Notes under the pieces: generated by a model
Databases searched by the model: none
What the model was told of the DNA's origin: nothing
The model's input: the letters and a program-made list of their open reading frames with translations, nothing else
Made by a program: the position numbers and the translations under genes
Assembly: GCF_029892445.1 (NCBI RefSeq)
Contig: NZ_JARXVJ010000001.1
Span: 682,001-746,000, forward strand
Source of the DNA: Chryseobacterium sp. H1D6B
GTDB lineage: Bacteria; Bacteroidota; Bacteroidia; Flavobacteriales; Weeksellaceae
Direction of reading: 5' to 3'
Length of the DNA: 64,000 nucleotides
In this document: one piece after another, positions 53,380 to 60,678 of the stretch
How positions within the stretch are numbered: position 1 is the stretch's first letter
Layout of the letters: each line of letters starts with the position of its first letter

Positions 53380-53620
53380 AATAATTTTGTTTGATAAATG
53401 ACTTTAAATGATTTGTTAAACGCAAAGGCGCAAAAAGTGATTATTCTATGTGTTTTTAAGGCGCAAGGATTTTACCTTCGATAAAATTGATTGGGCTGAT
53501 ATTTTTTTTAGCATCGATGATTTCCAATCTTAGATTTTACAGAAAAAAAGTAGAAAAATTGGTTGTATAGACAGCTATATAGAGATTCTTCCTTCATCGG
53601 AATAACAATGCATCAATAAT
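53380..53620. repeat. Intergenic stretch with degenerate repeats
   Basis: AACGCAAAGGCGCAAAA (near 53419) and AAGGCGCAAGG (near 53459) are two degenerate copies of a unit reminiscent of short repeats in flavobacterial gaps, and 53580-53606 is copy B of the AGATTCTTCCTTC repeat also at 35386. Nothing else is seen in this 340-base gap. Confidence 0.35.
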
Positions 53621-53687
53621 AATATTTACACACTGTTTTTTCTTCTAAAACAAATTTTTTCTCATAATACACAATCTTTTAAATTCC

Positions 53688-53695
53688 TATCTTTG
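53688..53695 (+). promoter_or_regulatory. Candidate -7 element for the deoxyhypusine-synthase-like gene
   Basis: TATCTTTG fits TAnnTTTG, 15 bases before the ATG at 53711. It covers the TTG at 53693, which is therefore not the start. Confidence 0.55.
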
Positions 53696-53710
53696 CAAAA
53701 ATCAAAAAAA

Positions 53711-54685
53711 ATGAACAAACCTATTACTGAATTCATAGAAAAATATTATCTGCACTTCAATGCAGCTTCATTAGTAGATGCTTCTAAAGGCTATGTTGCC
53801 CACTTGAAAGAAGGAGGAAAAATGATGATCACTCTAGCAGGTGCAATGTCTACTGCTGAGCTTGGGAAGATTTTGGCTGAAATGATCCGTCAGGATAAAG
53901 TACAGTTCATTTCTTGTACTGGAGCGAACCTTGAAGAAGATTTAATGAATTTAGTTGCTCATTCACATTACGAAAGAGTTCCTCACTATAGAGATTTAAC
54001 ACCTCAAGAAGAATGGGATTTATTAGAAAAAGGACTTAACAGAGTTACAGATACCTGCATTCCTGAAGAAGAAGCTTTCAGAAGACTGCAAAAGCATATC
54101 TATCAGATCTGGAAAGATGCTGAAACGAAAGGAGAGCGTTATTTCCCGCACGAATATATGTATAAGATGCTTTTATCAGGTGTTTTAGAGCAGTATTATG
54201 AGATCCCGAAAGAAGATTCTTGGATGCTTGCTGCTGCAGAGAAAAACTTGCCGATCGTAGTTCCGGGATGGGAAGATTCTACAATGGGAAATATTTTCGC
54301 TTCTTATTGTATTAAAGGTGAATTACAGCCTTCAACTATGAAATCAGGTATTGAATATATGACTTATTTAGCAGACTGGTATCCAAAAAACAGTGGCGGA
54401 AAAGGAGTTGGTTTCTTCCAGATCGGAGGAGGTATCGCTGGAGATTTCCCCATCTGTGTGGTTCCAATGCTGTATCAGGATATGGAAATGCATGACATCC
54501 CGTTCTGGTCTTATTTCTGCCAGATCTCCGATTCTACAACGTCTTATGGTTCTTATTCAGGAGCTGTTCCAAACGAGAAAATCACTTGGGGTAAATTAGA
54601 TATCACTACACCGAAATTTATCGTTGAGAGTGATGCAACGATCTGTGCACCATTGATGTTCAGTTATATCTTAGAAAATTCTTAA
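53711..54685 (+). CDS. Deoxyhypusine synthase family protein
   Basis: 324 residues. NAD-dependent spermidine-handling fold: GGKMMITLAGAMSTAELGKI, FISCTGANLEEDLMNL, PIVVPGWEDSTMGNIF, VGFFQIGGGIAGDFPICVVP and SYGSYSGAVPNEKITWGKLD, where the Lys of WGK is the catalytic lysine of DHS. In eukaryotes and archaea the enzyme modifies eIF5A/aIF5A; bacterial members lack that target, and some (SpeY) make homospermidine from spermidine-type substrates. I expect polyamine synthesis; the exact product is inference. Confidence 0.9.
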   Translation: MNKPITEFIEKYYLHFNAASLVDASKGYVAHLKEGGKMMITLAGAMSTAELGKILAEMIRQDKVQFISCTGANLEEDLMNLVAHSHYERVPHYRDLTPQEEWDLLEKGLNRVTDTCIPEEEAFRRLQKHIYQIWKDAETKGERYFPHEYMYKMLLSGVLEQYYEIPKEDSWMLAAAEKNLPIVVPGWEDSTMGNIFASYCIKGELQPSTMKSGIEYMTYLADWYPKNSGGKGVGFFQIGGGIAGDFPICVVPMLYQDMEMHDIPFWSYFCQISDSTTSYGSYSGAVPNEKITWGKLDITTPKFIVESDATICAPLMFSYILENS

Positions 54686-54707
54686 GAATAAATTTCTTGT
54701 ATAATAT

Positions 54708-54738
54708 AAAAGTACAGCTTATTGTAAGCTGTACTTTT
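54708..54738 (+). terminator. Terminator after the deoxyhypusine-synthase-like gene
   Basis: AAAAGTACAGCTTA pairs perfectly with TAAGCTGTACTTTT around TTG. Confidence 0.9.
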
Positions 54739-54821
54739 TTGTTTAAAAAATGGGACTTTAAAGCCTCAGCCTCCATTTACACGATAGAAAATTTATTTTT
54801 TACATCAGAAATATTTGAGAT

Positions 54822-55220
54822 TTAGTCTCCAAGCCTAAATCGCCTGTTTTCTTTTTTATCTGAAATTTTCTTTTTTGTATCTAATCTCTTTTGTTTCTGG
54901 CCTTTTGAAGGTTTCGTAGCTACTCTCTTTTTAGGAACAATCAAAGCTTTGTTTACAATCTCGATAATCTTTTCAATGGCTTTATTTTTATTCATTAACT
55001 GGGTTCTGCTTTCAGACACCGTTAAGAACAAGAAACCTTCTGCATTGATCCTATTTTTAAGTTTATTATGAATTAAAACTTTCTGGCTGTCATAGAAAAA
55101 TTCAGAGTCATCAACTTTCCAAAGCACTGTGACAGCTGTTTCTACTTTGTTGACGTTCTGTCCTCCTGCGCCGCTGCTCCGGGAAGTTTTAAAATTGAGT
55201 TCTCTGGAAAAATCTTTCAT
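54822..55220 (-). CDS. arfB: Alternative ribosome-rescue factor ArfB (YaeJ)
   Basis: 132 residues. The GGQ motif of class I release factors is at residues 19-21 (SRSSGAGGQNVNKVETAV), and the C terminus is the long basic tail (VATKPSKGQKQKRLDTKK, ENRRF) that enters the empty mRNA channel. It hydrolyses peptidyl-tRNA on stalled ribosomes without a stop codon. It lies 20 bases downstream of the MenE-like ligase gene. Confidence 0.94.
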   Translation of the reverse strand: MKDFSRELNFKTSRSSGAGGQNVNKVETAVTVLWKVDDSEFFYDSQKVLIHNKLKNRINAEGFLFLTVSESRTQLMNKNKAIEKIIEIVNKALIVPKKRVATKPSKGQKQKRLDTKKKISDKKENRRFRLGD

Positions 55221-55240
55221 TTTTAAATTAAATTCAACGT

Positions 55241-56254
55241 TTATGATATTGAGATGAGATCAAGCAGTTCTTTTCTGTTTACTTTTCCATTAGGAGTGCG
55301 GGGAATTTTATCAATAAAAATAATTTCCTTCGGTTTATGAAACCTCATTTCAAATTGAATTTCAGATATCTTTTTCATTATATCATCCGTTTCTCTGCCT
55401 TCAATCACCAATATCAGTTTCTGCCCTAAACTTTCATCTTTCACTCCCAAAAATACAACTTCATTTACAATTTCTTTTTTAATCAAAGCTTCTAATGCTT
55501 CAGGGAAAATTTTTGCCCCTCCAGAATTGATAACATTATCTATTCTTCCTAAAAATCTGAATTGATTTTCATCCTTAATATCAACTAAATCATTAGTCTG
55601 CAGCATTTCAGTATTAACACTTGGCGCAGATATCTTCAAACAACCTCTATCATCTTTTGAGATTGAAACGTTATCAAAAGCTGTAAAATACTCTTCAGCC
55701 TGAGGATTCAATTGCTTTAAAGCAATATGAGAAAGCGTTTCAGACATTCCGTAGGTTTCATAAATATTCGTTGTAAGTCCCGAAAATCTCTTTTTTAAAC
55801 TTTCCGATACAGAAGCACCTCCGATAATGAGATTTTTGATAAGATGCAGCTTATCCATTGAATTTTCAACCTGCAGAGGAGTCATCGCACAAAAATCTAC
55901 TTCGGCTTCTAAATTTTCGATCGGCTTTAAAGACGGATCAGTAATAATCAGTTGTAATTTCCTTTCCAAAGAACGTACAATCATCATTTTTCCGGAAATA
56001 TATTCTACTGGAAGGCATAGCAGTGCCGTATTCCCTTCTTTCAATTCTAAAAAATTGCAGGTCATGGCGGCAGAATTCAGCATTTTATTTTTTTCAATTT
56101 CGAATACTTTTGGAGTACCTGTAGAACCGGAAGTCTGAACTTTTACCGTCTCCCCTTTAGAAAACCATTCTTCTAAAAATTTTTTGATTTTTTTTTCAAA
56201 ATCTGTTTTACAATCTAAATTATTAATTCTGAGATTATTGAAGTCTATCACCAT
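55241..56254 (-). CDS. menE: AMP-binding acyl-CoA ligase, MenE-like (o-succinylbenzoate-CoA ligase)
   Basis: 337 residues, short for an ANL enzyme. AMP-binding motif VQTSGSTGTPKVFEIEK, then NIYETYGMSETLSHIAL (adenylate-binding), FRFLGRIDNVINSGGAKIFP (hinge) and RTPNGKVNRKELLD with the catalytic lysine near the C terminus. The compact form and the ETYGMSETLSHIA block match Bacteroidota MenE, which activates o-succinylbenzoate in menaquinone synthesis. No other men genes are in the window, so the assignment rests on sequence pattern. Confidence 0.75.
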   Translation of the reverse strand: MVIDFNNLRINNLDCKTDFEKKIKKFLEEWFSKGETVKVQTSGSTGTPKVFEIEKNKMLNSAAMTCNFLELKEGNTALLCLPVEYISGKMMIVRSLERKLQLIITDPSLKPIENLEAEVDFCAMTPLQVENSMDKLHLIKNLIIGGASVSESLKKRFSGLTTNIYETYGMSETLSHIALKQLNPQAEEYFTAFDNVSISKDDRGCLKISAPSVNTEMLQTNDLVDIKDENQFRFLGRIDNVINSGGAKIFPEALEALIKKEIVNEVVFLGVKDESLGQKLILVIEGRETDDIMKKISEIQFEMRFHKPKEIIFIDKIPRTPNGKVNRKELLDLISIS

Positions 56255-56306
56255 GTTTATCGCGTCTAAAAAGTTATGTAAAAGTAAAAAAAAGTTTAAA
56301 AAGTTC

Positions 56307-56336
56307 TTGCAACTAAAGAAAAAAGCTGTAAATTTG
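56307..56336 (+). promoter_or_regulatory. Promoter of tRNA-Gln copy 1
   Basis: TTG (56307-56309), 19 bases, TAAATTTG (56329-56336). Confidence 0.65.
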
Positions 56337-56425
56337 CATCACCAAAATAAAACAGACCCATAGTGTAACGGTAGCACTCCGGTTTTTGGTACCGTCAGTT
56401 GGGGTTCGAATCCCTGTGGGTCTAC
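56314..56425 (+). repeat. 112-base direct repeat, copy 1 (leader plus tRNA-Gln)
   Basis: Identical to 56629-56740 (offset 315). It covers part of the promoter spacer, the -7 element, the leader and the whole tRNA, ending at TAC. Confidence 0.95.
56354..56424 (+). tRNA. tRNA-Gln (anticodon TTG), copy 1
   Basis: 71 bases. Acceptor arms AGACCCA / TGGGTCT, discriminator A, D-stem GTG/CAC, anticodon stem CCGGT/ACCGT (first pair C-T mismatched) with loop TTTTGGT giving TTG, and T-arm loop TTCGAAT. CCA is not encoded. Downstream terminator is distinct from that of copy 2. Confidence 0.93.
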
Positions 56426-56458
56426 AAACCATTCTTTTTTAAGAATGGTTTTTTTTTA
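56426..56458 (+). terminator. Terminator of tRNA-Gln copy 1
   Basis: AAACCATTCTT pairs with AAGAATGGTTT, followed by T8. Confidence 0.88.
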
Positions 56459-56621
56459 TTTATAAAAATATCTATTATTTTCATTCCGTTTCAATTTATT
56501 TTGTTTAAAATATTTTGTTATCAACATTAAAAGCATCAATACTTTACATAATAAGCCCGGCCCGAAACAAATTGAATTCTCTTTTTTCATCATAAAATAT
56601 TAGACTTTTCACTGTAGACTC

Positions 56622-56651
56622 TTGTATATAAAGAAAAAAGCTGTAAATTTG
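56622..56651 (+). promoter_or_regulatory. Promoter of tRNA-Gln copy 2
   Basis: TTG (56622-56624), 19 bases, TAAATTTG (56644-56651). The CTTG -33 element is kept although the next bases differ from copy 1. Confidence 0.65.
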
Positions 56652-56740
56652 CATCACCAAAATAAAACAGACCCATAGTGTAACGGTAGCACTCCGGTTT
56701 TTGGTACCGTCAGTTGGGGTTCGAATCCCTGTGGGTCTAC
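56629..56740 (+). repeat. 112-base direct repeat, copy 2 (leader plus tRNA-Gln)
   Basis: Exact copy of 56314-56425. Sequence differs immediately after the tRNA. Confidence 0.95.
56669..56739 (+). tRNA. tRNA-Gln (anticodon TTG), copy 2
   Basis: Identical to copy 1 over all 71 bases. It is the last core-type feature before the accessory region, so its 3' end is a plausible integration site of that region. Confidence 0.93.
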
Positions 56741-56748
56741 TACCTAAC

Positions 56749-56783
56749 AAATGCAACTCGCTAAATTATAGCAAGTTGCATTT
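56749..56783 (+). terminator. Terminator of tRNA-Gln copy 2
   Basis: AAATGCAACTCGCTA pairs with TAGCAAGTTGCATTT (one mismatch), followed by T-rich sequence. Confidence 0.8.
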
Positions 56784-56790
56784 TTATTTT

Positions 56791-56826
56791 GGTCACTTTT
56801 GGTCACTTGGTCACGATTTTGGTCAC
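56791..56826. repeat. Four GGTCAC direct repeats at the core/island junction
   Basis: GGTCAC at 56791, 56801, 56809 and 56821 (spacings 10, 8, 12), just after the second tRNA terminator. They could be arm-type binding sites of a recombinase or an iteron-like cluster; no protein coding is supported. Confidence 0.55.
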
Positions 56827-56887
56827 TGTTTTTATAAAAAACGCCCTGACTAAACCTAATTGAACCTATTTGGCTCTGATTGTATTT

Positions 56888-57418
56888 TTAAGTACCGAAA
56901 TAATGCCCGTTGGACTCAAAATAATCATACATAATGTTACGGGCAGTAGCCTCCCAATCTATCACAACGAAGTTAGGAAGACCAAAAGGAATATCATTTT
57001 CGTATAATTCCTGTACAAAATCCTCATCACTGTCATACTCTCCGTAATAAAAATTATTCGCATACTCATAAGCACTTTGAAAATCCATATCCAAAAAATT
57101 ACTTAAAACCGCTTCAAAAACTTCTGTATCATGCCCCGAATCGTTTATTTGTTCCGCGATCTCGTAAATTTCGGGAGATAAAAAACTCTCGCTAATCAAT
57201 CCTAGCCCCTCAAACAGTTCGCAATGTTCATAATCTTGAAACATAAATTCAGGGTCTTGTTCGTCACTGTGAAGCTCTCGCATTGCTTCCTGTAATTCTT
57301 CATAGCTTGAATAGTCTGAAAGATTTAACCATTTACCATAAAGGCTTGAATTGTTGTACTTGTGATAGGTCCCACAATAAACGGAACAATTGTCGAGACA
57401 ATTTTGTAAATTTGTCAT
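56888..57418 (-). CDS. ardA: ArdA-family antirestriction protein
   Basis: 176 residues. The N-terminal VYCGTYHKYNNSSLYGKWLN pattern is the ArdA opening (G.Y..Y..G.. .G.W), followed by ELHSDEQDPEFMFQDYEHCE (acidic core with E..D.E...D), ISESFLSPEIYEIAEQ and FVVIDWEATARN. The protein is very acidic, as a DNA mimic that blocks type I restriction enzymes (and some modification activity) must be. It is typical of conjugative elements and plasmids. First gene inside the putative island. Confidence 0.85.
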   Translation of the reverse strand: MTNLQNCLDNCSVYCGTYHKYNNSSLYGKWLNLSDYSSYEELQEAMRELHSDEQDPEFMFQDYEHCELFEGLGLISESFLSPEIYEIAEQINDSGHDTEVFEAVLSNFLDMDFQSAYEYANNFYYGEYDSDEDFVQELYENDIPFGLPNFVVIDWEATARNIMYDYFESNGHYFGT

Positions 57419-58188
57419 GTTGATAAGTTTTAGTGTAATTAAAATTTATTGATTCGCCTAGTCGTATTCCCGTACTTCTAGGCATTTATTTTTATATACT
57501 GAACCTTGTACACATAGAAATAAGGCTATGTTTTAGTAGTAAAGCATAGTATAAACATACGATAAAAACCTGATAACCACCAGCTTTTCAGGTACTTTTA
57601 ACCAAAATATTAACACTTTACAAGACCTGTTAAAAACTTTTTAACCACTCGGAGCGCAGGAAGATAAAAACAGTCTGAGAAAAACAGAATCCGAGCATAG
57701 GGGACGTATCGAAAAAAGTCCGACAACCCGCACCCAAACCGTTATAGTAGGTACAGACCCTATACATATCCAAAATTTTGAGATTGGGTACAGGGGGACG
57801 TTTTTATAGTGAAAATTTGACGGGTGGGGTAAATAGTAGCCCAAGTTTTATATACTTCCTCCACCTCTCCCCAGGTAAAATCATTATTCTACACAAAACA
57901 CCGTAATCCGTTTACCATAGTTTCCCGAAATATTGATTTAGGATAGATATTGGTTGCATAACTCTATGCACACATCTATTCATAGGTAATTATAAAGATC
58001 GGTAAAGCAGTTGGGGTAAAACTACCTATATATATTGACAAAACCACAGCTATTTCAAATCAATGATTTTTTAACTCCGCCAAAACCATAGAGATCACTT
58101 ACCACACCTAAAACCTAGATAAAATCTTTAAAGTTGAAAAAAATTCCACAGGTTTTTGAAGCAAAACCAAAAGATTCATAAAATTTCA
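57419..58188. other. Gene-free stretch inside the island
   Basis: About 770 bases with no convincing ORF on either strand. It holds a hairpin (ACCTGA 57568 / TCAGGT 57593), the direct repeat GGTACAG at 57750 and 57787 flanking the perfect palindrome CAAAATTTTG (57771-57780), and more GC-rich patches than the surrounding island. It could be a transfer origin or control region, but nothing proves this. Confidence 0.45.
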
Positions 58189-58196
58189 TATTTTTG
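58189..58196 (+). promoter_or_regulatory. Candidate -7 element giving a ~230-base leader
   Basis: TATTTTTG matches TAnnTTTG; transcription from here would read the structured stretch 58244-58432 before the ATG at 58433. The -33 element is not evident. Confidence 0.45.
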
Positions 58197-58243
58197 TAGC
58201 TAGAATTTTAACGAAAAATATAAAGCGTCTGCTTTTATTCTGT

Positions 58244-58358
58244 TATAGGAAATCTGACAATTTCAAAAATGTAACATAGAATAAACAGTTGATGCCCGTG
58301 CTATGGCGTGCGGGCTATTACTTGTTTGTGTTACATGGTTTTGTCAGAACCTCCTATA
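58244..58358 (+). ncRNA. Nested inverted repeat, candidate structured leader RNA or recombination site
   Basis: Ordered pairings: TATAGGA (58244) with TCCTATA (58358 end); TCTGACAA (58253-58260) with TTGTCAGA (58341-58348); ATGTAACA (58269-58276) with TGTTACAT (58329-58336); AAACA (58283-58287) with TGTTT (58323-58327); and an apical GCCCG (58294-58298) with CGGGC (58311-58315). The interior loops are short. Such nested pairing over 115 bases is far more than chance; class unknown. Confidence 0.6.
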
Positions 58359-58371
58359 GCAAATTGAGTTT

Positions 58372-58432
58372 AGTCCCACGCTTTCGCATTTACTAACCAT
58401 CACTTTGGGACTGAGTGAGCTGACAAATCACT
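58372..58432 (+). promoter_or_regulatory. Two leader hairpins reaching the start codon
   Basis: AGTCCCA (58372-58378) pairs with TGGGACT (58406-58412) around 27 bases. Then AGTGA (58414-58418) pairs with TCACT (58428-58432), ending at the base before the ATG. The second would occlude ribosome access to 58433. Confidence 0.5.
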
Positions 58433-58810
58433 ATGAAAAAAGTCTTTATTTCTATTATGCTGCTCGTGGCAGTGAGCACATTTTCTCAGGAAAAATTTGA
58501 TTGTAACAATCTTTCTAAAACAGATTATCTCAACAAGTATCAGGAACTCAAAAGCTATGGACTTGACAAAATCACACTCAAAGACGGTACGGAAGTGTTA
58601 CCGCTAGTCATATCAAAAGTTTATGACGAAAACAGCCTAAGACAGGTTTGCATCAATTCAGCTTACGCAGATCATAGATACGGTACAGAAGCACATTACG
58701 AAATGTATCGTAAAAACATCTACAACGGTATATCCCGAGAAACATTCATGAAAAACTCGGATTACTTCCAAATATTCCTAGAAATGATTGCACAGCTTAA
58801 AAACCAATAG
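58433..58810 (+). CDS. Small secreted protein
   Basis: 125 residues, signal peptide MKKVFISIMLLVAVSTFS then Gln. The mature part (ca. 105 residues) has two cysteines (Cys24, Cys73) and no known motif; it is Tyr/Asn/Lys-rich with helix-like ends. Preceded by a long structured leader. The next gene starts five bases after its stop, so the two are likely co-transcribed. Confidence 0.7.
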   Translation: MKKVFISIMLLVAVSTFSQEKFDCNNLSKTDYLNKYQELKSYGLDKITLKDGTEVLPLVISKVYDENSLRQVCINSAYADHRYGTEAHYEMYRKNIYNGISRETFMKNSDYFQIFLEMIAQLKNQ

Positions 58811-58814
58811 TACG

Positions 58815-59816
58815 ATGGAAAAGACAACTATTCAGGTAGACAAGAACATACCTAAATCAGTGCTGACAGGTTTTGTATTGGCATTTTTATCGGTTTTTGC
58901 AGTAGAGCATTTTAGTACATTCTCATATATTCCCAATCTCGGTAAACCCGCCATAGATTACGGTCATAAGATTGTGATAAGCGGTGAATATGACACCCGC
59001 ACAACACCCGTAGGTGCATTATACCAAACAACGCCCTTTGGAACAAAGATAGATTTACCCACAAACGGCATGATGTGCAGTGAGCTACTGTTTGATTCTG
59101 AGTTTAAAAGTTACTCTAATAAAGTTGTATTGTATGCAAAAGCCGTATTCAACGATTACAAATATCTCCTGCTGTTTTGGTTAGCATACACGCTCATCGT
59201 CCTGTTTTTCAAGAGATACCGTCTAAAGATTTTGATTCTGATACTGCCGATAAGCATTATGAGCTGTGATAATAAGATCGTGCAGGAAAAAGCTTACACA
59301 ACAGCAATACAAGCCGATACGACAGTTCAAAACAACTCAACATCACCAAATCCACCTGAGCCGAAAATACAGCCTAAAAAGCACTCTTTCGTGGTCTTTA
59401 AGGTAAAGGATAAATACTTCGGTAAAGAATCGGTAATCGTTACAGGTATATTTGACACCCCGCTACTTATCACAAGAGATGAAGAGTACAAAATATTAGA
59501 TGATGTACAGGCACAATGTAATTTATATCTATTTGACAAAAACATACTTGAAAGATTTATGATGAGATTTGACAGCTATGCAGTAGCTAGTCGGCAAAAG
59601 GAACAGATTCAGAAGATCAATAGCACCACTAGTAAACCACAACCTACAAAATCAGTTCCTAGGACTCTGACCAAAGAGGAACAGGAACAGATTATCAGAG
59701 AATGGAAAAGCATTACGCCCGAACAGCACAGAGAAGCAGAGATGTTACAATGGGAGCATGAAATGTGGGTTGAGGAACAAAAAAGAAACGGAAACTACAA
59801 TAACAACTATAATTAA
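58815..59816 (+). CDS. Membrane protein with internal lipobox-like segment
   Basis: 333 residues from the ATG at 58815; a TTG nine codons upstream is rejected. Helix 1 at ~15-33, an external segment, helix 2 at ~116-132, then FFKRYRLKILILILPISIM and SCDN: a basic-hydrophobic-SC stretch (Cys151) that would be a perfect lipoprotein signal if it were at an N terminus. After it comes a Pro/Lys/Gln-rich linker, a beta-rich domain (HSFVVFKVKDKYFGKES, VTGIFDTPLLI) and an acidic/basic coil (LTKEEQEQIIREWKSI). It could be a fusion of a membrane protein and a lipoprotein. Function unknown. Confidence 0.65.
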   Translation: MEKTTIQVDKNIPKSVLTGFVLAFLSVFAVEHFSTFSYIPNLGKPAIDYGHKIVISGEYDTRTTPVGALYQTTPFGTKIDLPTNGMMCSELLFDSEFKSYSNKVVLYAKAVFNDYKYLLLFWLAYTLIVLFFKRYRLKILILILPISIMSCDNKIVQEKAYTTAIQADTTVQNNSTSPNPPEPKIQPKKHSFVVFKVKDKYFGKESVIVTGIFDTPLLITRDEEYKILDDVQAQCNLYLFDKNILERFMMRFDSYAVASRQKEQIQKINSTTSKPQPTKSVPRTLTKEEQEQIIREWKSITPEQHREAEMLQWEHEMWVEEQKRNGNYNNNYN

Positions 59817-59830
59817 ATTAAAAAATCAAT

Positions 59831-60277
59831 ATGAAAATTAAAAGAACATTCTTAATAGCATCATTGCTTACAGCTACATTATCAGTATTAACAGCAAGTT
59901 GCTCAGGCAACAATGACGATGATAACGATACACCAAACAATCAACAACCTGTAACAACTCAATATTTTCACCCGCCAACATGGATTCAGGGAACATGGGG
60001 TGTAACCAATGGAACAACCACAAATAAGCTATATAAGTTTACAACAGATGATTTTATTATGATTACAGGAACATCAGAACTTAGCATGACGGGAACAATC
60101 AAATCAACTCCGAACGGCGGGAGCGTTGACGAAACTATAAATCAAACTCAGTACAATTTTACTGTAAAATACAATATCACACCCACAACACAGAGTTTTG
60201 AGTTCAAGAAAGTTTCAGCAACTCAAATTCAGTGGAAAAGTAACGGAACGAATTGGGTTGATTTGGTAAAAATGTAG
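59831..60277 (+). CDS. Small lipoprotein
   Basis: 148 residues. Lipoprotein signal ending in LTASC (Cys24), then an Asn/Asp linker (GNNDDDNDTPNNQQ) as in surface-exposed lipoproteins. The body (residues ~50-148, WIQGTWGVTN, LYKFTTDDFIMI, FEFKKVSATQIQWKSNGTNW) is beta-rich with Trp at both ends, similar to lipocalin-like Bacteroidota proteins. Function unknown. Confidence 0.72.
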   Translation: MKIKRTFLIASLLTATLSVLTASCSGNNDDDNDTPNNQQPVTTQYFHPPTWIQGTWGVTNGTTTNKLYKFTTDDFIMITGTSELSMTGTIKSTPNGGSVDETINQTQYNFTVKYNITPTTQSFEFKKVSATQIQWKSNGTNWVDLVKM

Positions 60278-60285
60278 CAGAAACT

Positions 60286-60318
60286 TGAGCCTTGACCTAC
60301 GGGTTAGGGCTTATTTTT
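60286..60318 (+). terminator. Terminator after the small-lipoprotein gene
   Basis: AGCCTTGACC pairs with GGTTAGGGCT (two G-U pairs) around TACG, followed by TATTTTTTA. Confidence 0.7.
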
Positions 60319-60678
60319 TAATCCCTGCAAACACCAATTAATAGATCGGTTAACAAAGAATCTGCAACATAGTACCAATCACATACTATAACTTATAACA
60401 CATTATCATATTCTCAAACTAATCTAAACACTCCAAACGGGAAAATTTAGAAAAAAAAACACGACACGTTTTGTCGCACCGCTGATATAGATTTGTAAAA
60501 AGAAAGATATTAATTCAAAATATGGGGAAAATACCTATGTATGAATCAATGATTTTTTCTAAATTGTCGCCTAAAAATTACTTGTTAATCTACACATAAC
60601 AATATGAAAAACAATTATTAAAAAATGAAAACACATTTTCAGAAAAATTTATTTAATTTACAAAATCAAAAAAGACCT
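60319..60678. other. Intergenic region, no gene seen
   Basis: 360 bases, AT-rich. It holds a small hairpin CGACA/TGTCG (near 60463-60477) and TAGATTTG (60488-60495), a possible -7 element for the next gene, although its spacing to any TTG is short. A 25-codon ORF at 60522-60599 is not believed. Confidence 0.4.

Noticed and set aside
56544..56756. 70-codon minus-strand ORF over tRNA-Gln copy 2
   Set aside because: It covers the tRNA and its promoter; translation there is implausible.
56791..56826. CRISPR array
   Set aside because: The only tight direct repeats are 6-base GGTCAC units with 2-6 base gaps; no repeat-spacer structure or cas gene is present.
57641..57844. 67-codon minus-strand ORF in the island gap
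   Set aside because: Rich in Cys/Pro/Trp out of character with neighbours and without start signal; covers the GGTACAG/palindrome patch.
60522..60599. 25-codon ORF before the JAMM-like lipoprotein gene
   Set aside because: Too short, no conserved feature, and the leader is AT-rich enough to give such frames by chance.
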